Program-made: the position numbers and the translations under genes
Shown here: positions 22,792 through 33,497 of the stretch, piece by piece
Layout: each line of letters begins with the position of its first letter
How positions within the stretch are numbered: position 1 is the first letter of the stretch
Assembly (NCBI GenBank): GCA_030867875.1
Contig: JAOWCC010000019.1
Coordinates: forward strand, 83,728,861-83,792,860
From: Actinernus sp. WN-2022
Lineage: Eukaryota > Cnidaria > Anthozoa > Actiniaria > Actinernidae
Length of the DNA: 64,000 bases
Reading direction: 5' to 3'
The notes under the pieces: model-generated
The model's database searches: none
Told to the model about the DNA's origin: nothing
Seen by the model: the letters and a program-made list of their open reading frames with translations, nothing else

Positions 22792-23100
22792 TTATAATAA
22801 TAAATTATAATTATTCATCAGTTTGTAAAATTTCTTTTCGAAATCATTCGTAGCCTTTTTTCTAAGCTCCGTATTTTTTCGAATATCAGGCTCCATCCAT
22901 GGGCTCTGGTTAAATTGCAGCACCCTATGAACCTTCTTCAACTTCATGCCAAGCGCCAAGTATAATTGCAAGTTTCTGTAATGTATGACGTACCTTTCTT
23001 TGTTTCTCAAATTCGGAACCAACTTAGGATAGGCTGTATAGTTCGGACATAGAGTTTCTGGTACTTTCGGTAAGATCCAAGAACTGAGAAATCGGACCAA
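22792..23100 (-). pseudogene. PolB fragment from the decayed Polinton
   Basis: The minus-strand frame contains PKLVPNLRNKERYVIHYRNL and then LALGMKLKKVHRVLQFNQSP ... FEKKFYKLMNN, the thumb-proximal region before motif B of the Polinton family B DNA polymerase. It matches the C-terminal half of the split polymerase at 38622 onwards and reads straight across the position where that copy is interrupted by the DIRS element. It breaks off at the LMNN of motif B. Confidence 0.9.
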
Positions 23101-23430
23101 TTTCTACTCTATCCTAATAAATGACAACACTGCAAGCTTGCATTGTCGTCAGTATATAAATTTGACCCGGCCAGACTAGCTCAATAGCTGTGCATTTGGG
23201 ATCACATCTCCTTTCGTATATGTGAGAATTTTCCATCTAAAGCCCCTAAAAGTCCTGTCAGCTCTAGAATAACTGAACATCTTGGTATTTCAGTCGAAGA
23301 AACCTTTGGTTTCAGCAAAATAATGGTTAAGAATGGCCCAAAACCTTTCTCGAGTTTCAAAGATCTTCCTATGAAAAGTTTTGCGAAAAGTCTAATAATT
23401 CCTAACGATAAACATAGAAATAATACAATC
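23101..23430. other. Intergenic
   Basis: An open frame at 23202-23432 (minus) has no recognised domain. Confidence 0.4.
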
Positions 23431-23487
23431 ATTAAATAAATAATTAATTAATTAATTAATTAATTAAATAAATAAATAAATAAATAA
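23431..23487. repeat. Microsatellite (ttaa)n/(taaa)n
   Basis: A run of taattaat units passes into aataaata units; simple-sequence DNA. Confidence 0.9.
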
Positions 23488-23529
23488 TGTTCGGTATCTA
23501 GCGCCTAGTTAATGGCATAAAAACCAGCC

Positions 23530-23946
23530 TATCTTATGTAATTTCACTCAACTAGATGAATTTTTTGCGTACTAATTCGCGCAAATGAAGTTCAGGGGGG
23601 GTTAAGGCGTTTTTTCTCCGTTTTTCGTTGGCCGAGCGGGGCCTGGGCAACCGTTTAACTCTAATTATGTGCTTCTGTGTTGAACTTCAAATCTTAGAAA
23701 CCGATTAGTTTTGTCATGAATGACATTCCGGAGACATTTTGCTAACACAAATGGGTATACCATTTCCAGGGGGAGTGGGGTAGGGAATAATTGTAATTTA
23801 TAGCTTGGAGGTGTTAATGTTAGGTACGTTGCGCTATGTTAATGCGAATTAAAACAAGCCTATCATATGTAATTTCATCCAACTAGATTAAATTTTTGAT
23901 GTAATATTCGCGCAAACGAAGTCCAGGGGGGGTTAAGCCGTTTTTA
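23530..23946 (+). repeat. Direct repeat pair about 330 bp apart
   Basis: Block 23530-23620 (tatgtaatttcactcaacta ... cgcgcaaatgaagttcaggg) is repeated at 23861-23946 with about ten changes. Both end in a G run and ggttaag. No coding sequence. Confidence 0.75.
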
Positions 23947-24159
23947 TTTTTTATTTTGGCTGCCATTTCCCCCCCTGAATTACAGCGTTAACCAAATGAA
24001 GAAGACCCCCTGTAGTTTTCCATGGGTAACATTTTGGTGAAAACCCCATGTCTCTACGATGTTTCTTTCTACCCGTAAAAATCCATCGCCCTTTCCGTTT
24101 TGGCCGCAAAGCATGCTGGGACCGTTTCATTGGCTATTTCCGAGTCCAGAACTAGATTA

Positions 24160-24600
24160 AATAACGTTGCAGCGTTAAAATCATAGTTTTGGTAGTAAAC
24201 ACGACGAACACAACATATTGGTTGCAAATTTGGGGTAAGAAATGCGAAACTTGCAAAACTGAGGGGGGAGGGGTGGAAAATCCTATGTCTTTCCTGTTAA
24301 TAATGGAACCCTCTCCCATTAGAAGTGGCTAGAATGAAGTTGCAGCTTAAAAATCATAGTTTTGGTAGTAAACACGACGAACACAACATATTGGTTGCAA
24401 ATTTGGGGTAAGAAATGCGAAACTTGCAAAACTGAGGGGGGAGGGGTGGAAAATCCTATGCCTTTCCTGTTCAAAATGGAACCCTCCCCCATTTAGAAGT
24501 GGCTAGAATGAGGTTGCAGCTTCAAATCACAATGCATGGAGTGATGTGGCAGAGTTAAAACCATGGTTTCTGTACTCGACGCGACAACTGCCATGCGGCA
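24160..24600 (+). repeat. 173-bp tandem duplication, about 2.5 copies
   Basis: tcatagttttggtagtaaac begins at 24181 and again at 24354, giving a 173-bp period; a third, decayed copy starts after agaagtggctagaatgaggt. Units contain a G-rich segment (gaggggggaggggtgg) that could form a quadruplex on this strand. Confidence 0.8.
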
Positions 24601-24632
24601 TGAACTGCGGATGGCTGTCAGTTCGCGAGCTT

Positions 24633-24664
<32 letters not shown>

Positions 24665-24970
24665 GGTTTATTCACAGCCTATCCATTCCAATGAATGGCT
24701 CTTCATCTGTGACGATAAAAATAAATACAATATAACAAAATAAGTACAAATGTAAGTATAAAAAAATATATATACATACACATATACACATATATACACA
24801 TATACATACACATACATATAATATTTACATCATCATAAAATCTTCTAACGAGACATCCCTAATTAAGATAGCTAATAAAATTTCAGTTTAAAATTACCCA
24901 CCACCCCACCTTACCCCAACCCATTTAAGACTTACGATAATAAAATAAATGTATGTCACAACCTACACTA

Positions 24971-24992
24971 CCCCCCCCCCCCCCCCCCCCCC
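24971..24992. repeat. Poly-C run of 22 bases
   Basis: An uninterrupted C homopolymer inside the LINE 3' untranslated region; length may vary between alleles or be a sequencing artefact. Confidence 0.9.
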
Positions 24993-25032
24993 AACCCGTA
25001 CCCATTCGAGACTAGGAATTGCGATAATAAAA

Positions 25033-26278
25033 TTACGGGCCGAGACGTTCCTTTGCCATTGCCATTAGATATTTTCTAGTTTGCTTGATAAAGTTTTTAG
25101 AACTAATCGAGTGTCTGATATAGGCAGGCAGCTTGTTAAAAATGGTAGAACAAGAGTCCTGCAGTGTTCCATTCTCTAGAGGTACTAAAAGCTGAGGAGC
25201 ACTGCTGGAGCGCAAGTTACGCTGATGTTGATACTTCTTCAGCGGGAGATAAGACGGCCAGTTTGGGTTTATTAAAGCATTGCGTGCGATTCTGGCAAGA
25301 TGCAATCTCTCCGTTCAATAACTGGAAGCCAGCCGAGTGCTACAACTGAATGTACATCGGCATAACGATTTATCACAACGCTGGTAGTAGCATTCATTAC
25401 CATCTGGAGCTTTTTCACAAGATAGGCAGGTAAAGGATGAAATACAATGTCATTAAAGTCAAGTATGGATAGGATCAACACTTCAGCAAGATACTTCTTT
25501 AAGCGGAAGGGAGCTAAGTGCTTGATCTTCCTCAAGACAGACAGTACTCCATAGCAAGATGAACAGGTTTTCCTCACATGCACATCCCATTTCAGGCGCT
25601 GTTGGAATTCAACCCCAAGTAGCTTATGGGTGGGTACCCTTTCTAACGGTGTGTCATTTACTGTGATAATGGGAGTACGATTGGAAAGGCCATGAAACTG
25701 AGCCAGCTGTCGTGTAGAGAGCATCATAAACTTGGTTTTAGTAGTATTCAAAGCTAAATTTGACTCCATTGAACAGACAGAGAGATTGTTAAGAGTTTCA
25801 TTTAGTTTAGACTCACATTGGATTAAAGCGTCAGGACGTGCATGTTCATATATTGTAGTGTCATCAGCATATTGTATGGAAGTTGACGACAAATGCTGGT
25901 GCAAGTCGGAAACATACAGGTTAAAGATGAAAGGACCAAGGACCGACCCTGAGGCACACCAAACTGCACTTCCTGATATTCTGATTTCCGGTCATCAATT
26001 TGAACAAATTGCTTTCTATCAAGCAGGTAGCTGGCAAGCCATCTCAGAGAAGGTCTAGAAAAGCCCAGATTATGCATTTTCTCGAGGATGGTTTCGAAGT
26101 GGACAGTATCAAAAGCTTTTGAAAAATCGGCCATAATCATGGAAGTAACATGACCCTGTTCCATTTCTTTGATAATATCATCACGTATGCGGAGAAGTAC
26201 AGTCCCTGTTGAATGACCCTTTCTGAAGCCAGAGATGCGGTCCCTTAATAGTCCACTAGGTTCAATGTACTGAGTCAT
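25033..26278 (-). pseudogene. LINE reverse transcriptase palm and C-terminal region
   Basis: Continuation of the LINE in three overlapping frames: 26278-25823 has GFRKGHST, ADFSKAFDTV and FGVPQG; 25904-25272 has YADDTTIYEHA with the catalytic DD; 25305-25033 has the conserved terminal NKLPAYIRHS. Frameshifts near 25890 and 25290 kill it. Confidence 0.9.
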
Positions 26279-26328
26279 TTGATAGTAAGCAAGACGTTCA
26301 GAGACCTTTGATAGTACTGGAAGAATAG

Positions 26329-27645
26329 CTATTGGACGGACATCATCATTGACAACAGGAGGATCGACTTAGGTATAGGTGTTAATCGAGCAATCTTCCA
26401 TAGCCTTGGGAATACAGCTTGATCCATACTGCTGTTGATAATATAGGTCAAAGGTGATGCAATAACCTCGGCAACCATTCGAATAAACTTCGCTGGCAGT
26501 AGATCGGGGCCAGTACTGGTGGAGGTCTGGAGATATTTTAGCTGTTGTCTGAATGTAAAGCTATCGCTAGAGTCTTGCTCTAGTGATTTTATATATGCAA
26601 ACAAATCAGCCTCTGGGAGGGGCTCAGTTCCTAAAGTACGTTTAGCAGTGGTAGAGAAGTGTACACTAAGAGCATCTGGATCAAAATGTAAAGGTCGTGG
26701 ATTTGGTTTCAAAATGCGATGAATTGCCCTCCAAATACTCTTGGAGTCTGGGGAAGAAAGCTGTTCCCGCATAAATGCCCTCTTAGCCTTTTTTATCTTA
26801 CGTTTGAGTTCATTTCTGGCAGTACGAAAAGCTGACCAAATAAAAGGTAGCTCAGTTTTGTGTGCGAGATGACGAAGTTTATTTCTCTCTTTCTGCAAGG
26901 CCTTGATATCCTCACAATTAAGCCACGGAGCTGGAGGACGAGATATTTTACAGCAATGAAGGGGTGCATGCATATCCAAGCACTCGATAATTAAGGTGTT
27001 AAGCGTTTCAAGCTTATCATCAACATTGTCCAAACCGTAAATAAGGCTGAAGGGAAGTTTAGCGAAATCTTCTTTGAACTTGACTTCATCAAACTGTTTC
27101 TCATTTCGTAGATATTTGTACCGAGACCGAAATCTGCTGACACGGTTGTTGACACACACGTAGGGCGCACTATGGTCACTCACCAGGGGGGCACGGGAGA
27201 ACATCAGTAAAAGTAATTCTATTAGGTAGTTAGAAATTACATGGTCAATCAGAGTACTGGAGGTAGCTGTGATTCGAGTAGGTTTAGTTACATGCTGGGT
27301 CAAATTAAATGAGCTAAGAGCATCAAGATATTGGTTTGTAAGCGAGCATTCAGCCGGGTACAGTAGGTTAATATTAAAGTCACCCAAAATAAGTAACAGG
27401 CCATCCCATTGGGCTGCAATGTGGGCCAAAAGGGAATTAAATCCATCCAACCATGCTGGTGGTGAGAGAATACGTTCCGACCGATAGATTACCCCAAGTA
27501 ATAAATTACTGTGCTTGTTACGACCAGGAATTTCCAGCCAAAGGTGTTCGATTAGGGGCTGTGTGCTTTCTAGATCCGGGCGGCGCTTATTATATATATA
27601 AATCAAAAGCAAAGTTTTTAAGTGTGTGTGTGTATATATACACAC
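26329..27645 (-). pseudogene. LINE endonuclease and RT N-terminal region
   Basis: 438 residues open. The endonuclease part keeps GDFN and SDHS motifs; the region after about residue 230 is basic and helical, as in the EN-RT linker, and the last part has GPDLLPAKF and the start of RT motif 1-2 (LTPIPK). The first residues are encoded by a tg/ta microsatellite, so the true start is lost. Confidence 0.9.
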
Positions 27646-27650
27646 CCGTT

Positions 27651-28583
27651 TTCAAAAACATATATACATAAAGTATGTATATAATGCCCAAATGTCTTCA
27701 GCCAACGGCCTGTCCAGCCAAGAGGATCAATACAAATTGATTCCCAGTTCTTGTCCACAATAGTAGTTATCATCAGTTAAAAAGGATACAAAGCTTAAAA
27801 ATATCTGCCAAGTTACAAGGTACTCTTATATACTAGAGCTAAGTGTGAATACCAAAGGCTTTAAAAATAACAAAATAGTTTTACAAGAAAGGTATTGTTA
27901 TCTTAAGTATAGAAAACGTCACTAAAATTAGTTAAGAATACAGCGGTGACTCAGTGGTACTAATTATAATGACAATGCCTATATTATAATTACAAGGTAA
28001 ATGAATTGTAAACCGGAAAACGCACGAACTGGGGTGCGGTATACTGATGGTCTGCTAAATTTAGCTATTATACTGGATGCGGTTTTTAGATTTAAACTCC
28101 TGCCTTTTGTTAAGACTTATGCTATGGTTTTGGACAACGTTTGCGAGATTGACTGTATGTATTTTTAGACATTTTGATTTCTTCTCCACTCCCACCTCCC
28201 CATGCTAATTTTTGACTAGTGCTAACGTTTAATAAAATATCGCTTGCGTTGGGAACATAAAATGAGAACTTCATTCCAAGAGGGTAACACTCTCTAGTAT
28301 ATACACAGATAAATGTGTGGCCCTCCTTGTAATTAAAAATTCGAAAGAAATGTAAAAGCGTGATTTAGATTACCATTAATTAAATAAATAATGTCACTAA
28401 TTAAGCTAAACATTGTCTGTTCATGCACGACTGTAATTAGTATACAAGTGAATGAACATGTGAGCAGTCACTTAATTCGATTTCTTATCTGAAAACATTA
28501 AAACACCTTTATATTTCTGAAATACTATAAAAGCAGATTGTACCACAGATCGGGTTGTGCTTGGAGGATTTTATTTGCTTATT
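27651..28583. other. Intergenic, no gene seen
   Basis: AT-rich; starts next to the tg/ta microsatellite at the LINE 5' end. No gene or dispersed repeat supported. Confidence 0.4.
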
Positions 28584-28719
28584 TGAAGGGCTGTGTGCAA
28601 AAAGGGCATAAGTGACTATTGATCACGTTCTAAATTCTCCCTTAGAAAACAAATAAATTGAAGGAGAATTTAGAATTTGATCAGGAGACACTTATGCCCT
28701 TGTTGCATATTGCCCTTCA
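28584..28719. repeat. Foldback MITE of 136 bp
   Basis: tgaagggc at the left and gcccttca at the right begin inverted arms that also pair gcaaaaagggcataagtg with cacttatgcccttgttgc and ttctaaattctccctt with gaaggagaatttagaa. Nearly the whole element is self-complementary. Confidence 0.85.
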
Positions 28720-29299
28720 TTTATTCTAGAGACTGTTTACATCGTGCAATTATTTGAAGTTTGTCTTTTAAACCCACTCGGAGGGGCCAGAGAAATGCCC
28801 AGTAAATCCCAACTCTTCAAGAGAAGCCTTGTAAAGCTCGGCATTGGTGTGACTGGCTTATATAGTCACAATGCAGTATATTTCAGTATTAAACAGTCCA
28901 CGATCAAAATCACTCACCTAAAGAGTAACCTCATTTTATCTCCTCAGTGTGTGAACTGGTAAGAAGACCATTTCAACAATATCAACAATACAACACTGCA
29001 ATCCGATGGCATTCAGATGCAGAAATAGCTGTTTGCATTTACTCCTGCCCTCTGACCTTAAATTTCTACCTTCAAATGTAACTTTGCAGTCACGCTACCT
29101 AACACGATTAGCCCTTAGGTTATTCTAAGTCGCGCTTACTCTAACTTTCTTTATTCGTTTCTCTTTACCTTCACCTACTTACAAATGTATGTAATTTTGT
29201 AAGAGGAAAAAGTAAAAAAAAAATTGTATTGTTGAAATACAAGCATTTTCTTTCAGTTTCCGTTGATTCTTTATCAGAAACAGAAGCAAAAAAATCACT
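28720..29299. other. Left flank of the Polinton-like element
   Basis: No gene supported. A short frame at 28744-28962 has no domain. This is the host target region. Confidence 0.4.
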
Positions 29300-29304
29300 C
29301 CTCG
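29300..29304 (+). repeat. Target-site duplication, left
   Basis: cctcg directly precedes the terminal sequence agtagtatatatactag and is repeated directly after the other end at 52021-52025. Five bases is within the 4-6 bp range of retroviral-type integrases; Polintons usually give six. Confidence 0.75.
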
Positions 29305-29911
29305 AGTAGTATATATACTAGTGGTCCTGGGCCACATCCTTATTTAAGCCCTTTTTCTCCCATCGTATATCCCTACTCCCACGAAAAAATCGTCAAAAAA
29401 AATGTTCCTTATATAAGCCCCTCTGATTCCCCCAGGAAGAACTACCACCAACACACATTTAATGCAACCATTAATAAACCCCTATTAGAGCTAAGTTTCA
29501 ATTATATTATGAGGTCGTATCACAGTTACTATATCAAAACATCGGAAGTATACTATGGCTAATATATTGTACCTTCCTATAGAAATCTTGACTAAGATCG
29601 TAGAGTATGCTGGTCCTATATCATTTGCCGCTATTTCTTTGACTTCAAAATATCTAAATGATGCCGCATCTATGGCACGCTATAAAAACGTAGATAAAGA
29701 ATTCCGTAAACGAGTACTCACTTTTGGTCTTAGGTCTACTCACACCGATAACGATCGAGACAATTTGGTTAGGAAATTCTGTATTTCCGAGAATGACGTA
29801 TACGATGGCGACGATAGTTTTGTGATAGTCTATGCCTTTGAAGATGGTAATCTTAATGTCATTAAGTGGCTCGTTAAACACTTCCAGTCCACCATAGAGG
29901 ACAGCTTGACG
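29305..29911 (+). repeat. Polinton terminal inverted repeat, left
   Basis: Starts agtagtatatatactag; matches the reverse complement of 51418-52020. It covers about 250 bp of non-coding sequence plus the first 115-120 codons of an F-box/ankyrin gene. The two repeats differ at many positions, so they have not been kept identical. Confidence 0.9.
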
Positions 29912-29929
29912 TTATTACTCGATGTCTAA
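29555..29929 (+). CDS. F-box-like/ankyrin protein, truncated copy
   Basis: 124 residues. Residues 5-40 (YLPIEILTKIVEYAGPISFA, then SLTSKYLNDAA) look like an F-box, the domain that binds Skp1 in SCF ubiquitin ligases. The end holds one ankyrin-like unit (DGNLNVIKWLVKHFQ). The other terminal repeat encodes a 308-residue version with many more ankyrin units, so this copy is truncated: after residue about 118 it joins sequence resembling the 3' end of another ankyrin-type gene and stops. The start lies 250 bp from the element end. It may still be expressed as a bare F-box protein that could compete for Skp1; that is inference. Confidence 0.7.
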   Translation: MANILYLPIEILTKIVEYAGPISFAAISLTSKYLNDAASMARYKNVDKEFRKRVLTFGLRSTHTDNDRDNLVRKFCISENDVYDGDDSFVIVYAFEDGNLNVIKWLVKHFQSTIEDSLTLLLDV

Positions 29930-30068
29930 GAATAGGTGGCATTTTGCCACAGAGTGTAACTGTATTATTATACATTATTCGATGTCTACGAAATCACCAT
30001 AGAGTGTGACTGTATTTATTATACGTTATGCGCTATTCGAGGCTGGTAAAATAGGCACCCCGTTCGCC
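29915..30068 (+). repeat. Subterminal block 3, left copy
   Basis: Sequence around ttcgatgtctacgaa, gagtgtgactgtatttatta and aaataggcaccccgttcgcc reappears inverted at 50165-50372. Here it follows the terminal repeat directly; on the right it lies inside block 2, so block order differs between the ends. Confidence 0.75.
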
Positions 30069-30070
30069 AT

Positions 30071-30284
30071 CCCCGAGATGGGCAGCCCATCATACGTCAT
30101 ATATACTAGTACTTGAAAAAAAACGGCCAATTTATGCAACCATTAATAAATCCCAATTAGAGAAATGGCACCATTATGTTATAAGCCATAAAAATGCGAG
30201 GACAAAATCAGTGCCGATGGTTAACAGTTGGCAGGAGAACTATTTGCGGTAAGAGTTGCTTATTCGAGTGTTGTGAGCAACATC
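30071..30284 (+). repeat. Subterminal block 2, left copy
   Basis: Starts ccccgagatgggca and runs into the zinc-protein gene (gcttattcgagtg). Inverted counterpart at 50581-50811. Contains tatatactagtacttga, which echoes the terminal sequence of the element. Confidence 0.8.
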
Positions 30285-30571
30285 GACACCAGATCAGAGA
30301 AGGATCGTTTGAGCCATACCCCTGCCGTTTGTGTGGAGTTGGGACTCAATCAGAGACACGACTTTGTCGTCCGTGTGGTAATATAACTGCACATATAAAC
30401 CTGATGCGTAAAGGTAAGAGGGCTAGAACGGATTTCAACGCTGTATTGACTGACCTTGCTACGAAGAATCTACCTATTAGGGAACTGATGCGTATAGGTA
30501 GGAGGGCTAGAAAGGATTTCGACGTCGTATTGACTGAACTTGTAACTAGAAATCTCCCTATTAGAGAATAG
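30194..30571 (+). CDS. Cysteine-rich protein with two C-terminal repeats
   Basis: 125 residues. The N-terminal half has ten cysteines (CRWLTVGRRTICGKSC, CCEQH, CRLCG, CRPCG) and probably binds two or more zinc ions. The C-terminal half is a tandem duplication of about 28 residues (MRKGKRARTDFNAVLTDLAT against MRIGRRARKDFDVVLTELVT). Its first 33 codons lie in an inverted repeat shared with the right end. I know no family for it. It may be a nucleic-acid binding or regulatory protein. Start chosen because the ATG is conserved in the inverted copy. Confidence 0.65.
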   Translation: MRGQNQCRWLTVGRRTICGKSCLFECCEQHRHQIREGSFEPYPCRLCGVGTQSETRLCRPCGNITAHINLMRKGKRARTDFNAVLTDLATKNLPIRELMRIGRRARKDFDVVLTELVTRNLPIRE

Positions 30572-30599
30572 ATATACTAATATTATACCCATAGTAAAT

Positions 30600-33320
30600 A
30601 TGGCATATGATAATTATCAGAGAGACGTACTAGATGTATACGAACAGGCGCGCAACATCCTTGATGAACCGATCCCCGAAACGATAGAAAGACGTTTAAT
30701 ACGACCATTAATTCCCCGAAAAATTGTCCCACTAGTATTCAAACAAACTAAATCGGTCATTGGTAATTTCTTACGAGGCTGGCAGATGGATGTTCCAGAG
30801 GGTCACGAACTTGGTGCAGACCCAATGGCATTCTTAGATGGTGTACGCCACATAATCCACGAAAAACTAGAGGAAGAGATTGTCAATCTAAAAGGCGTGA
30901 AGTTCCAGCTCGCCTTGAAAGTAGATCTAATAAAGTACAACCTTGATGGTAGCAAAGAATTCATCGACGTAGTATTTCGTCATTATCAGGAGGTTCTATT
31001 GCAGTCCCACGAAATCAATTCCGCGCTAGACAAGTCTTTTCCTGCGATCCAAGAAAAAGTAGAGAAATGGATACATAGAGGCTCAGGATGGGTGGTAGAC
31101 CGAGTAGTTCTGCTTTGGCTCGATATAGCGCGATACCAACCACTACGAGGAGGCTCATACATTTCACTTCCTAAAGAAGTCCAAAACAAGAAGGCTGTAA
31201 TTAATGTTCAAAATAAGGACGATAACTGCCTACGATGGGCTCTTCGGTCATCATTATTTCCAGTTATACACGGAGGACATGCATACATACCATCTAAGTA
31301 TCCTATAGACGATGGCCTAGACTTTACAGGGATCGATGCACCAACACCCATATCACAGATTTGCAGAGTTGAGAAGCAAAACAACCTTGCGATCAATGTC
31401 TTCGGATGGGAGAAAGGTGTGATTGTCTATAGGATTAGCAAGCAATGTGGGGACATCCAACGCATCAACCTATTGCTAATAGAGAAATCTGGAAAGTATC
31501 ACTATACTTGGATCAAGGATTTGAATCGCCTCCTATTCGATCAGAGTAAGTACGAGCACCGAAAACACTTCTGCGAGAGGTGTTTACATGGATACTGCCG
31601 AAAAGATCTACTCGAAAAACACATCCCAGAATGCAAAGGTATAGGACAGACAGCAGTTAGAGTTGAGATGCCTGAAGAGGGTAAGAACAAGCTATCCTTC
31701 CAGAACTGGCACAAACAGATGAAGGTTCCTTACATCATTTACGCCGATTTCGAGGCGCTGACAACCAAGATCGAAGGACCAGAGCTTGATCCGGGGAAAA
31801 GCAACACCCAGAAAACTCAACTACACGAGGCTTGCGGATTCGGCTACGTTGTGGTGAGATGTGATGGCCATACGGAGACTCCAGTCGTCTATAGAGGGCC
31901 CAACGCTACGGAAACGTTCCTGGAGGCAATACGACAAGAAGAACAGAAAGTTAAGGCAGCCCTATCTAAATGTAAAGTCCTACGCATGACTCGAGAGGAC
32001 ATTATAGCCCACCGCGGTGCAACCATTTGCCACATTTGTCAGAAATCTCTTAATGGGGACTCCGTTCGCGATCACTGCCATATCACTGGAAAGTATCGTG
32101 GAGCAGCACACAATGCCTGCAATCTACTCCTGCGGATAGACCCAAAGAAGACCATAATACCAGTTGTCTTTCATAATTTGCGAGGATACGATTCTCATCT
32201 CTTGATGCAGACTATTTCCAAAGTAGAGGGGCAGATAAATTGCATACCCAATAACATGGAAAAGTACATTTCATTCTCACTTGGTAACCTCCGGTTCATT
32301 GATAGCGCGCAATTTCTCTTGGGGTCGCTAGACAAATTGGTTTGTAGTACTATAGAGGCAGCGGGCAAATGTAAACGATGCGATAAGGATGAGCTGGTTG
32401 TCATTAACGAGGCTTGGGAGCTAGTGGGGACTTGCCCCCAGTGTGGAGAAGGGAGCATAAAGCAACTCGACCTGTCTCGCCTTCCGATAACCGTTTCGCA
32501 TACACCCCTCAATGCACACCTTCTTGGGCGCAAGGGCGTTTACCCATATGAATATATGGACAGTTGGGAGCGGTTTCAAGACGAGCTACCACCACGTAAT
32601 GCTTTTTATAGCAAGCTTTCTGATGAAGTAATCTCAGATGAGGACTATACCCATGCACGGAAGGTTTGGAAAGCATTTGGTTGTCAAACTATGGGAAACT
32701 ACCACGACCTATATCTTAGAACTGATGTACTTTTACTCGCAGATGTGTTCGAAGGCTTTCGAGCGACATGTATGAAAAATTATGGCTTAGACCCAGCTCA
32801 CTACTATACGAGCCCCGGTCTATCGTGGGATGCATTGCTAAAGAAGACTGGTGTAGAGCTTGAGCTGCTCACCGACTACGATATGCATCTTTTCATCGAG
32901 AAAGGTATGCGAGGCGGCATTTCGATGGTCAGTCGACGCCATGCAAAGGCAAACAATCCGTATGCGGCAGAGTACGACAAAACCAAGCCCACTACGTACA
33001 TACAGTATCTGGATGCAAACAACCTATACGGATGGGCTATGAGCCAAGCGCTACCAACAGGAGGATTTGAGTGGTGTGACGTAGCAAAGCTACAAACCTC
33101 GAGTATCCTCGATATCGAGAAAGATGCGGATAAAGGTTATATCCTTGAGGTAGACCTTGAGTATCCTCTAGAACTCCACGACGCTCACAACTCGTATCCA
33201 CTAGCCCCAGAGCGTATGAAAGTACAGAAAAAATGGATGTCGGAGTACCAATGCGGACTACTAGGTGAAAAAGTATTCCCAATCGAAGTCGAAAAGCTTG
33301 TGCCCAATTTATTTGACAAA
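30600..33320 (+). pseudogene. polB: PolB N-terminal part (exonuclease and palm motif A), split by DIRS
   Basis: First 907 codons of a family B, protein-primed-type DNA polymerase. Residues 1-300 are a helical N-terminal region of unknown role. A Cys/His cluster (FCERCLHGYC ... HIPEC) lies near 325-345. ExoI YADFEAL has D383 and E385; an endonuclease VII-like zinc motif (CHIC from C477, DHCHITGKYRG, NACN) sits inside the exonuclease domain; ExoII HNLRGYDSHLL starts at H525; ExoIII YLRTDVLLLADVF lies at about 705-717. Palm motif A is LDANNLYGWAMS with D805. The frame is then entered by a retrotransposon at codon 908; the open frame runs on into its gag by chance. Motifs B and C lie beyond the insertion, so no active polymerase can come from this piece alone. 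Confidence 0.95.
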
Positions 33321-33494
33321 TGTATTTATGCTCGGGACTGTTATTGCAGTGCAACTAGATTACGTAAGAGTACATTCCACACTTGTTTATACGCTTTTGT
33401 TATTCAAACAGATATAAGTCATGTCGCAATCAAGTTTTATACTCTTAGGACAGTCAGTGTAACGGATCAAACGACAGTTAATTTGTTCCTTAAT
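33321..33494 (+). repeat. DIRS-group repeat A1
   Basis: Starts tgtatttatgctcgggactg. Repeated at 34297-34470 with one substitution (cttaggac against cttcggac). Marks the left end of the element. Confidence 0.95.
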
Positions 33495-33497
33495 ATC

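Larger units (their letters stand above)
18160..23100 (-). mobile_element. Decayed Polinton-like element (inverted)
   Basis: Relics of Polinton genes lie here in the reverse order of the better copy at 29.3-52.0 kb: a VLTF3-like piece, a hydrophobic protein (like 48826-49440), a penton-like protein (like 48147-48809), pieces like 47598-48092 and 46612-47676, then a PolB fragment. Each keeps the orientation expected for an inverted copy. The segment that should hold capsid, ATPase and integrase genes, between the 46612-like piece and PolB, is deleted. All frames are broken. No terminal repeats could be located. Confidence 0.75.
24633..27650 (-). mobile_element. CR1/L2-like LINE, 5'-truncated and frame-broken
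   Basis: A minus-strand non-LTR retrotransposon. In order: partial apurinic endonuclease (LLLGVIYR, LLILGDFNINLL, SDHSAPYV), linker helices, reverse transcriptase (FSKAFDTV, FGVPQGRSL, YADDTTIYE) and the C-terminal region (DSCSTIFNKLPAYIR). At least three frame breaks separate 27645-26329, 26278-25823, 25904-25272 and 25305-25033. The 3' end is a (tta)n tail (taa run at 24633-24663 on the plus strand), typical of CR1/L2-type LINEs. The endonuclease N-terminus is missing. Confidence 0.93.

Noticed and set aside
24493..24675. Protein with poly-Leu stretch
   Set aside because: Translation of the (tta)n LINE tail.
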